A stretch of DNA of 64,000 nucleotides from Fremontodendron californicum (taxonomy: Eukaryota; Streptophyta; Magnoliopsida; Malvales; Malvaceae), in NCBI GenBank assembly GCA_030761205.1, contig JAULJL010000039.1, forward strand, positions 2,676,001 to 2,740,000, written 5' to 3'. The notes under the pieces are model-generated. The model was given only the letters and a program-made list of their open reading frames with translations, ran no database searches and was not told where the DNA came from. This document shows, piece by piece, positions 11,020 to 20,168 of the stretch. Each line of letters begins with the position of its first letter. Position 1 is the stretch's first letter. The position numbers and the translations under genes were made by a program.

Positions 11020-11450
11020 AGGAGTATAATCGAGTTGAGCTCAAGTTGTAAAAAGCTCAAGCTCGATTAAAAATTTGAGGCTTGAAACTCAGTTTGAATT
11101 TGATTGAGTTTCACTTTTAAAGCTCGAATTCGATTTGAGAAAAAAAATCGAACTGTTCGAGCTTGCTCGATTACCTAGTAAAAAATGAGCTCGATTCTCT
11201 TGCTCGACTTTAAACTCGATTTTTTGTGCTTGAGCTCGAGTCGAATTGAGATTTTTTAATACTAATTAAAAATAAAAAAAACTCGATTAGGCTTGCGAGC
11301 TACTCGAGTCAAGTATTAGGATACTCGAATTCGACTCGCTCGATAGCTCGAGCTGCTCGAGCTCGACTTGACAATGATCGAGCCGAATTCGAATTTTTTT
11401 CAAGCTGAACCCGAATAGCTTGCAAGTATATATATCTCGTTTACACCTCT
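11020..11450. mobile_element. hAT-like non-autonomous repeat, copy A
   Basis: About 430 bp rich in CTCGAG/GAGCTCG words, with inverted ends AGGAGTATAATCGAG and (reverse complement of the right end) AGAGGTGTAAACGAG. Flanks TCGGACAT-like and TCGAACAC-like could be a decayed 8-bp target duplication. The layout fits a dispersed hAT-type MITE. A second copy lies at 12473-12921. Confidence 0.6.
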
Positions 11451-12472
11451 AATCGAACACTTTAAAGCATCCAAGTCATGAGCATCCACTCTTTCTGGAA
11501 CAAGGAAGGTATACTATTTCCCATCATTCATCTAAACAGACTTAAATTAAATGCAATTAATTGCTAGGGCTGGATTTTCTTTGACGTCAGAAAGAATCTA
11601 GCCATTTTAGGTTCTCTTGGGCTTTAATTAGGAGACCAATTTTTTTGAGTCTAAACCTGGCCGACTTTATTCGAAACGCTGCAAATCCAGCCATTAACGA
11701 AAAATAATTGGCCCAAATGTATGTAACTTTTTTCTTCTAATTTTTTTTTTTAACATTTTCATAATTCATAAAAAAAAATCAAACTATATTGGTGTAAATC
11801 AGATTAATTTATATATTTTTATAATTTTATTTACAATTAATATTTTTACAAATCGACAATTAAATTTAATAATTTACCCGTATCCATCATACACTAAAAT
11901 TTTGAGTCGATCTGATATTACTATAATTTCGATTGAAAATGATATCTTTTTCTGATATATATTAACAATTAAATTTTTATTATTATCGAATAAATAGTTA
12001 AATATTTTTAATTAATTTAAAATTTTATATGCATGATTTACGTAAAAATAACATAAAATTTAATGATCATATTAACAAAATATAAATAATATAAAAATGT
12101 ATGAAATGGTATAAAAGCCTATTAATTTTACGTCTCTTCTAAAAAATTAATTGATACAAATAATTTAAGATTTGAATATAACACACTAAATTTTTTTTTT
12201 TTTATATTAATACGGTTGCAGTCTGAGTATAAAGAAAACGATTATCAATACTGAAATTTAAATTCTAAATTTACTAAAAATTATTTTTTAAAAATAATCA
12301 AATACCGAATTCATTACACACTAACTTTTAAACATCAAAGGATCATGGAATTTTCGTGATTAAACTAACACCAGAGATGGTTAGAATGAAAATCAGTCAT
12401 TCCTTGCGTGCGCCAAAACCAACATTACTAGTGAGACTACCACAAGCCAGCCAAGACCACCCCAAGTCCAAG

Positions 12473-12921
12473 TAGGAATGTAATTTGAGCCGAGTTGAGC
12501 TCAGAAGTTGGAACCCAAGTTCGACTGAAATTCGAGATCAGAAGTTCGAATTGAGTTCAATCGAATTTTATTTTTAAAGTTTTTGTTCGATTCGAGATAA
12601 AAAGCGAACTGTTCGAACTCGCTCGATTAGGTTTGTTTACCTAATAAAACATGAACTTGATTCTCATGCTCAACTTCAAACTCGATTATTTGTGCTTGAA
12701 TTCAAATTAGAGTTCGAATCGAGATTTTTCAATATTAATTAAAAATAAAAAAATTCGATTAGGCTCGCGAGTTACTCGAGTCAAGTATTAAGATACTCGA
12801 ATTTGACTCGCTTGATAGCTCGAGCTGCTCGAGCTTGACTCAACAATGACCGAGCCGAGTTCGAATTTTTTTGAGCCGAACTTGAATAATTTGATAGTAC
12901 AAGTGTCTCGTTTACGCTCTT
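12473..12921. mobile_element. hAT-like non-autonomous repeat, copy B
   Basis: Same family and orientation as 11020-11450. Shared blocks include TACTCGAGTCAAGTATTA, GATAGCTCGAGCTGCTCGAG and a TCTCGTTTAC right end. It is more diverged at its edges. It sits about 200 bp upstream of the ENR TATA box, between two copies of a short promoter duplication. Confidence 0.6.
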
Positions 12922-13114
12922 AAATCCAATGTTCAACTGTGCAAAGGGATAAATCAGTCATTCCATGCGTGCGCCAAGGCCCAAAACCAACAGCACAGTC
13001 AAAAACTAAACTCAAAACCTCGACATCTCCAATGCTCCCCAGTCCCCTCCCAACTGTTCGAAACCAAAACTTCATCAAAAACCACTTCGATTTCATCGAA
13101 ACCCCAAACCAACA

Positions 13115-13120
13115 TATAAA
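13115..13120 (+). promoter_or_regulatory. TATA box, ENR gene
   Basis: CATATAAAACC with TATAAA at 13115-13120. Transcription would begin near 13145-13150, and a (TTC)n tract in the 5' leader follows at 13207-13231. The spacing to the 5' UTR intron donor (13238) fits a plant core promoter. Confidence 0.6.
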
Positions 13121-13237
13121 ACCACATTTATATATATACTCAACAACTTCGTACCCTTTTAGACATTTAAAGCAAAACCCAAAACTTCTCTCCATCTCCA
13201 ACCACCCTTCTTCTTCTTCTTCTTCTTCTTCACTTTG

Positions 13238-13977
13238 GTGAGTTTTCGGATCTTTCAATCTTATACTGATCTTTCTGTTTTCTTGGGTCTCATTATGGAA
13301 GTTTTGAACTTGATCTTTTTTTTTCTTCATGTTGGTTGGCCATTTAGAGAAACTAATATGAGAAATCTTCTGTTTTCTTGTTTGATTGCTAATGAAAAGT
13401 TAAGTAATGATGTGTTACATGTCAGATCATTGCAGCATACAATGGTCAAACTATTTCTAGATGTAGAAACCATAATATGGGAAACCAAACTGAGCCCTTT
13501 ATAAAAGTTATACCTTTTAAAAAGATTATAGTTTTGATTTATATACATGGCAAGCTAATTATAATTGGGTTTTTGAGACTCCACTATTGATTATTGAGAG
13601 TAGTTTTTAACTTTTGAAGAGGGGCTCGGGGTATAGTTGTTTTTTGCTATGTTACTCGGACTCGGTTGTGAGTGTCGGACACGGATATGTGTCCGACACG
13701 GACATGTTCAATTTTTTTTTCCAAGATTTTCATGTATTTGGAGGGTTCTTGAAAGATCATATCCCCATGGTTATGTCCGGATATGCATCGGACACGGGTA
13801 GTTCAAGAAAAATAAAGAGTCGGAGCTACATAGGTTTTTTGTTCTATTAATTGAACATCCTTGCTGATGATGCTGCTTCAAAGTTTTGTCTTTCTTTGAA
13901 CATTATAGTATGTATTTTCATTGATTATATAATGTCACTTCGATCTTGCAGAATTGTATTGATTTGTGTTGATTCAG
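13238..13977 (+). other. 5' UTR intron of ENR
   Basis: The donor G|GTGAGTTTTC lies at 13238 after a TTC-rich leader. The acceptor is TGATTCAG ending at 13977, 15 bp before the start codon. An alternative acceptor, CTTGCAG, ends at 13951. A 187-bp MITE (13647-13833) is inserted in this intron. Confidence 0.6.
13647..13833. mobile_element. CTATGTTAC MITE, copy 1 (ENR 5' UTR intron)
   Basis: 187 bp, from CTATGTTACTCGGACTCGG to GGAGCTACATAG, with inverted ends. It is flanked by a perfect 8-bp duplication GTTTTTTG (13639-13646 and 13834-13841). An 8-bp duplication places the family with hAT elements. Confidence 0.88.
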
Positions 13978-13992
13978 ATCAAAAGAAAAGAG

Positions 13993-16118
13993 ATGGGAAC
14001 GGCTGCAGCTCCTGGCACATACATGGCAACTATTAAGCCTTGTATCTCCTCTTCTCGTAAAATGCTTGTCACAAGCGTGGTGAATATCGGCACTGAGTAT
14101 AAAGAGGCATCTTGTAGAAGGCTTGCAAGCTCCTCTAACATCTCATCGAGGCAGCCGTTCGTCCATAGAATCACTTCAGGACCTGTGAAATTTGAAAAGC
14201 TTGTTACAAGAGCAATGTCTGAGACAAATAACAACAAGCCTTTGTCAGGATTGCCTATTGATTTGAGAGGTCATCAATCCCTTATTTTTTGCCCTGTCCT
14301 CCCACCTTCTTTTTCTAAAGCTTGATTTAAATGTGTTTCATATTCTTTATAGATTTTACCTTTCTCAACCATAATAGTTTCTCTTCACTCCATTCACTCT
14401 TTATGTGTCTTTCTATGCACAGAAAAAAGTATCACAATTTGGTATCATTAATTCAAAAGCCTACTTGTATTGGTCCTAGATGAAACAACATTGAACACAT
14501 ATAGACGAGATGATAATGTGTATGAATTTTTTTTTTACTTCAATGTGTCTTTTCCTGACTCAAAAGCACATAAGGTGTGAAACTTGTCCGTGAGCATAAC
14601 CACTTGAACATCTAACATGAGGCATCTGTTAGCAGGTAAAAGAGCATTTATAGCCGGTGTTGCTGATGATAACGGATATGGTTGGGCGATAGCAAAATCT
14701 CTTGCTGCTGCTGGAGCTGAAATTCTTGTTGGAACATGGGTGCCTGTATGTATCTAGATCTAACTTATTGGTCATTTAGAAACTGAGGTTCCCGTTTAAC
14801 GTCAAAGTTGTATTGTTTCTTACAATTGCATTTCTTTGTGCAGGCACTCAATATATTTGAGAGTAGTCTAAGACGAGGGAAATTTGATGAATCACGCGTG
14901 TAAGAAGAAATATGACCTTTCCTGATTGATTGCATAGATTTTGATTTTTGCTGAAATCTCTCCCTTACCCTATGTTAATTGGAATTTAACTTTTCCAGAT
15001 TGCCGGATGGTTCATTAATGGAGATCACAAAAGTTTATCCTATGGATGCTGTTTATGACTGTCTTGAGGATGTTCCTGAAGATGTAAGCTTTTTCTCCAT
15101 ATAGTTTTCTAGAAGGAGGCAAATATTAATTTCTGATATCCTAATTTTTGGTTTCATGCAGGTGAAAGCAAATAAACGCTATTCAGGGTCTTCGAATTGG
15201 ACGGTTCAGGTAAAACAGTGTTCAGTCAAACTCGACCTCGTAATATGTAACTTTTAAGTTGCCTTTTCATCTCGTAGGAAAGATAAAATCATTCTCTTGA
15301 TCTGGTTACGTATTGTCAGTGTTTGAGTGCCAATGAGTTGTTCCAAAATCTGTTTCAGCTGCATGGTATACTCAACTTTTGAAATCAAACCAAGCCACAA
15401 AAATACCAGTTGCATGGTTTACTTAACTGCTATGTTGCTCCGACTCTTCATTTTTCTTGAAGTACTCGTGTCTGACACTCATGTCCGCATATCCGGACAT
15501 GGGTATGGGGATATGATCTTCCAAGGACCCTCCAAATACATCGAAATCTTAGAAAAAATTGAACATACCCATATCGGACACGTACCCGTGTCTGACACTC
15601 ACACCCGAGTCCGAGTAACATAGTTTAACTGAATTCTTATTTCCTAAATAGTTAGAGCAGTGTAAACCACAATGTTTAGATTTATGTAGCTTTTCCTCAT
15701 GTCATGTTATATTTGCAGAAAAAGATCATGTATTAGTAGGGATCTATGATTTTCTCCTATCAATTAGGTGTCAAAATCATTTGATTTTCACAAAACAGAG
15801 TGCCCTACTTGGCCATAATCTTACAATCTATTTTTTCATTTCTTTAATGGCTCCTCAAGCTGCAAATTTGTGATTTTAGCTATTTCTATTCAAAACTTGG
15901 ATGTTTAACTGTAATCTTTGAAGTTTGAAATGTATCAAGCTTATGATGGTTCTCCAGTTCAGTGATTAAAATGCCTTTTTTCTTTGAAGTTCATATGGTT
16001 AAGGAATGGTATCACCAGTGTTGTCAAGGGCGCAAAGCGTACTCTAGATGCTAGAACCTTTATATTGTCTCAGGCGCAAAGCGCAAAAAAAGCACTAGCT
16101 TGAGTGAAGTAAGACGCG

Positions 16119-16151
<33 letters not shown>

Positions 16152-18879
16152 AGCTTAAGATCTATAATTATGATAATAAACTCTAAAGAGTGGTCCAGTT
16201 TATCTACAAAGCATGCAAATTTTTTTGTTAGCCAATATGCAGATTTTCTTATGGTCCCATGTCTGTTGTTGAATACTCAAATATTGAGAAGTAGAGAGTT
16301 TGATACTATCCGCTTTCTTACTAGTAAAGGTACATCTAATGAAAAAAGTTAAAATAAAAGAAATTATAGAGAACTTCAATCAGACGGGCTTTTTTTTTAT
16401 GCTTGTCGGCTTACAAAAAAGTGCGCCTAGACGCACCAGGCGCCTGATCAAATGTGCCTCGCCCGAAAGGGTCTGAGGCGCTTTTGTTATCTAGTGCTAA
16501 GGCGCACGCCTTGACAACACTGGGTATCACAGCTGACCACATTGTGTTAATGTCTCACAGGAGGTTGTTGAATCCGTGAAAAAGGATTTTGGCAGTATCG
16601 ACATCCTTGTTCACTCACTTGCGAATGGACCAGAGGTGTTGTGTTCTTCATTTTTATACTAAAGTGCTGATTTACTCAAATATCTTCATGGTACTTACCT
16701 ATTTTTAACATACATCTGCAGGTAAGCAAACCGCTTTTAGAGACATCGAGAAATGGATATCTTGCTGCCCTATCTGCATCAAGTTACTCCTTTGTTTCTC
16801 TACTCAAGCATTTTCTTCCAATAATGAATCCAGGCAATGTTTCTCATCCAATCCACCCTATTTTTCTCTCTTAATAATCAATGGAAATGAACATGCAATT
16901 TTTGCTTGAACTTTAAGCTTGTCTATGACGTTGCAGGCGGTGCTTCGATTTCTCTAACATACATTGCTTCCGAAAGAATAATCCCAGGGTACGTTGCCAT
17001 TTTTATTTTTCCTATTCAAGACGTCTTTCTTAAAATACTTTGTTTACATTTCATTCATGTCATTCTATGGACAGATATGGTGGGGGCATGAGTTCAGCGA
17101 AGGCTGCTTTGGAGAGTGATACACATGTGAGTTTTTCTTTTTGTATATTTTCTGGCTATGTTACTTGGACTCGGGTATGAGTGTCGGACACGGGTATGTG
17201 TCCGACAAGGGTATGTTCAATTTTTTCCTAGACTTTTATATATTTGGAGGGTCCTTAGAAGATTATATCCCCATACCCATGTCCGGATATGTGTCGGACA
17301 CGGGTACTTCAAGAAAAATGAAGAGTCGGAGCAAAGATAGTTTTCTGGGGCTTCCAGTTTTGTCCAACTATTGGTAACTTATTGTTTGCTTGATACAGGT
17401 GCTGGCTTTTGAAGCTGGAAGAAAACACAAAGTCAGAGTCAACACAATATCTGCAGGTTAGTAACTTATTAATAATAAAATATCACCCCCTAACTATGTT
17501 ACTCGGACTCGGGTGTGAGTGTCCGATATGGATATGTTCAATTTTTTCCAAAGTTTTTTCACGTATTTGGAGGGTCATATCCCCATACTTATGTCCGGAT
17601 ATGCGTCGGACACAAGTGTTAGACACGGGGTACTTCAAGAAAAATAAAGAGTCGGAGCAACAAAGCCCCTAACACACACACAAACATAGAAAAGGGTAAT
17701 TTTTTTCTTAATAAAAAAACCTTTGAGCTTATGCTGGAAATAATTATTTCCCATTAGTTCCCCTGCTTTCTAAGAGCACATGCCTGGTAGGAAACTATGA
17801 GAAGAATCTTGGAGGGATTAAGTGTAAGAAAAATTCAAATTTTAGCAAATAAGTAGGAAATGTGTCTACTTTGATTTGAAGGATAAAAGTTCATTTCTCG
17901 GTAAATCAGGAACCAAAATTTCTCATCAAGACGACAATTTTACAGTCTCATATCCTGTTGTCTATATCCGACATCTGTGTCTATTTTAGGAAATGTGTCT
18001 ACTCTTCATTTTTTTTAAAGTATCTATATTCGACATTTGTGTCCGACACATATTCGGATATGGATATGAAAATATATCTTCCAAATATATAAAAAAAAAC
18101 TTTAAAGAAATTGAATATATCCGTGTCGTACACATACATGTATCCGACACTAGTCCGGATAACATAAATTAAGTATACTTAATGCTGTATATATCAATTC
18201 CCTCACATTGTTGTGCTACCCAAAAAATATATCAGGCCCATTGAGGAGTAGAGCTGCAAAAGCAATTGGATTTATTGATATGATGATCGATTACTCGCTG
18301 GCAAATGCACCCCTACAGAAAGAACTCTCAGCAGGTGAGTCACAAACTACGACCTATTCTTCATTTTCTTTTTGGTACAAAAGAAGTCGCAGTCTAGGGA
18401 TAAGAAAGGGGTTGCAAATGCCTGAGATTCGAACCCCAAACCTGTTAGATGTCATCTCTTAAGGGTGACTGTTGATGCAAGGATTGTTGGACTGGACCTA
18501 CTATGAGGTATTATCCGCTTTTGAAGTTTAAAGACCGTCTTCACGGTTTTATCTTTTGAGAAAAGTTTCACCTTCAAAGTGAACAATACCTCATAACGAG
18601 CACAGTCCAACAATCATTGCATCAACAGTGACTACATGAACCAACTGAACTAAACTCCGAGTTCGACCTATTTTTGCTGTCTATATATCTTTGTATTTAT
18701 TAAAGTCTGAATTTATAACTGGGGCAGAGGAGGTGGGAAACGCTGCTGCCTTTCTGGCATCCCCGTTGTCGTCGGCTATCACCGGAGCTGTTGTCTATGT
18801 TGACAATGGCCTAAATGCAATGGGAGTGGGAGTTGACAGTCCAATATTTGCCAATCTTGACATTCCAAAGGATAACTGA
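13993..18879 (+). CDS. ENR1/MOD1: Enoyl-[acyl-carrier-protein] reductase (NADH), chloroplastic
   Basis: Reduces trans-2-enoyl-ACP to acyl-ACP, the last step of each fatty-acid elongation cycle in the plastid (type II FAS). Coding exons: 13993-14269, 14636-14745, 14844-14899, 14999-15083, 15162-15209, 16561-16635, 16722-16833, 16937-16988, 17075-17126, 17399-17456, 18236-18334, 18728-18879. They join in phase to 391 residues, normal for the plant enzyme. Residues 1 to about 74 are a Ser/Arg-rich transit peptide. The NAD-binding loop GVADDNGYGWAIA begins in exon 2 of the coding set. Tyr263, Tyr273 and Lys281 (LTYIASER; YGGGMSSAK) show the catalytic Tyr-x9-Tyr-x7-Lys spacing. The seventh intron (16834-16936) uses a GC donor. 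I see no inactivating change; introns are heavily loaded with MITEs. Confidence 0.96.
15430..15623. mobile_element. CTATGTTAC MITE, copy 2 (ENR intron)
   Basis: 194 bp, CTATGTTGCTCCGACTC to GAGTAACATAG, opposite orientation to copy 1 (it begins with the GACTCTTCATTTTTCTTGAA end). Flanks TTAACTG on the left and TTTAACTG on the right are a near-perfect target duplication. It lies in the 1351-bp intron 15210-16560. Confidence 0.85.
16016..16522. mobile_element. 507-bp hAT-type non-autonomous element in ENR intron
   Basis: Inverted ends CAGTGTTGTCAAGGGCG and (right end, reverse complement) CAGTGTTGTCAAGGCG. It is flanked by a perfect 8-bp duplication GGTATCAC (16008-16015 and 16523-16530). It contains a (TA)n stretch near 16122-16151 and GC-rich GCGCC motifs at both sides. 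No coding capacity. It lies about 40 bp from the next exon yet the acceptor is intact. Confidence 0.92.
16834..16936 (+). other. GC-AG intron of ENR
   Basis: The exon ends CCAG and the intron starts GCAATG, ending TTGCAG. Only this junction keeps the PIMNPG|GASISL reading in phase; no GT donor nearby would. GC-AG introns are a known minor class (about 1% in plants). Confidence 0.82.
17156..17340. mobile_element. CTATGTTAC MITE, copy 3 (ENR intron)
   Basis: 185 bp, CTATGTTACTTGGACTCGG to GAGCAAAGATAG, with a perfect 8-bp duplication TTTTCTGG (17148-17155 and 17341-17348). It occupies most of the intron 17127-17398. Confidence 0.9.
17494..17665. mobile_element. CTATGTTAC MITE, copy 4 (ENR intron)
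   Basis: About 172 bp, CTATGTTACTCGGACTCGG to GGAGCAACAAAG. Flanked by CCCCTAA on both sides, a near-perfect target duplication. It lies only 160 bp from copy 3, separated by one exon. Confidence 0.82.
17996..18170. mobile_element. CTATGTTAC MITE, copy 5 (decayed, ENR intron)
   Basis: Recognisable by ACTCTTCATTTTTTT, GTGTCCGACACATATTCGG, ATATATCCGTGTCG and the end GGATAACATA. The ends are eroded and no target duplication is clear. It is an older insertion than copies 1-4. Confidence 0.6.
18468..18629. mobile_element. 162-bp foldback MITE in the last ENR intron
   Basis: Ends ACTGTTGATGCAAGGATTG...CAATCATTGCATCAACAGT form a near-perfect inverted repeat of about 28 bp, continuing inward as TTGGACTG / CAGTCCAA. 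The transcript could form a hairpin. The target duplication is not resolvable. Confidence 0.75.
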
Positions 18880-20155
18880 AGCTTGGGTTTTAAGACGAGG
18901 AAATGTTCAGCCGGATGGTTTTGAAATTTTTTATTTAGCAAAAATAAATGTTCTTTTTTCCCAATCAATTTACTATTTACCAGATTGTTGAACACAAACA
19001 AACATGTTTGGCAATGGCATCTCCCCTTTCAGTGATAGGGTCATTTCAAGTTCAATTTTCGTTTTCAACATCAAATTAACTAACCAGCAATGTTAAAAAA
19101 ACCCAGATCGATTAAATTTGAGTTAATAGCACCAATGGTCTTCAAATTATAGGGCATATTTTATATTGATCTTTAAACTTCAAAACGTATTAAATTGGTC
19201 TTTACTTACAAGTATCATAACAAATTGGTCCATTCCGTTAGTTTTTTCGTTACATTTACTGTAGCAATCAACTTAATGACACGTGTCATCAGTTGATTGT
19301 TCCAACTTGCCTCTTCATTTTTTTTTCTTTATTATTTTTTCTTTGATTTTTTTTTTTTATAAATAAATACAAAGAAAAAATAATTCATATTATAAATTAA
19401 AATAATTTTTTTAAAATTCATTTTTTTTCTTTATTATTTTTTCTTTGATTTTTTTTTTTTATAAATAAATACAAAGAAAAAATAATTCATATTATAAATT
19501 AAAATAATTTTTTTAAAAATATAATTAATTTAAAAAGTATGAAATATTTATTTATTTTTATTTTATAAAAAATGTTTTTAATTTTTCCGTTTCTTCCTTT
19601 ATTTTTTTTGTTGCTTTCTCTTCTTTATTTAAATATATATTAAAAACTAAATAATAATTTACATTATAATTTAAATTAATATTGTAATAATCAAATAATT
19701 GAAAAAAATATAAAACTATTTATTTACATTAATTTTATAAAATATATTTTTTTAATTTTTTTTTCTTCCCTTTCTTCTTTTTTCTCTTCTTTATAAACAA
19801 ATACAAAAAATATATATAAGTATATTATATTTTAAATTAAATTAAATTAACTTTCTAAAAATTAAATAATTTATAAATATTGTCAAATTTTACATATATT
19901 TTATAATGAATTTTCACAATATCGCAATGTGGGATTGGGATGATATAATCTCTCTTATTAAAGTTTGATGTGAGACATTGAAATTCTAAAAATGATTTCA
20001 ATCATGTAACATTTATTTTCACTTACTGAAATTTTAAAAGTGACTCCGTACTTATCTCTCCCACACTTATAAATCATAAAAACTTGCATCAAAATTACGA
20101 TATATTATTCGCTTTTATCCGAAAGTTTAACAATTTGTCCAATTATGAATTCAAA
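18880..20155. other. ENR 3' region and AT-rich intergenic DNA
   Basis: The first 150 bp or so after the stop is the likely ENR 3' UTR. The rest is T/A-rich low-complexity DNA with no gene. It includes a tandem duplication of about 100 bp (19318-19519). Confidence 0.6.
19318..19519. repeat. Tandem duplication of about 100 bp
   Basis: The block TTTATTATTTTTTCTTTG through TTCATATTATAAATTAAAAT occurs twice in direct orientation, head to tail, nearly identical. Confidence 0.85.
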
Positions 20156-20168
20156 TCTTTATGTGATA

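Larger units (their letters stand above)
10490..13100. other. AT-rich intergenic DNA upstream of ENR
   Basis: No coding region is supported. Besides the two hAT-like repeats listed separately it holds poly-A/T runs and degenerate AT-rich sequence. A short direct duplication (12391-12424 and 12952-12990) lies near the ENR promoter. The single sizeable ORF (minus, 10507-10707) shows no family features. Confidence 0.6.

Noticed and set aside
13966..13992. Upstream in-frame ATG for ENR
   Set aside because: It lies before the intron acceptor at 13977, so it is intronic; the ATG at 13993 gives the normal transit peptide.
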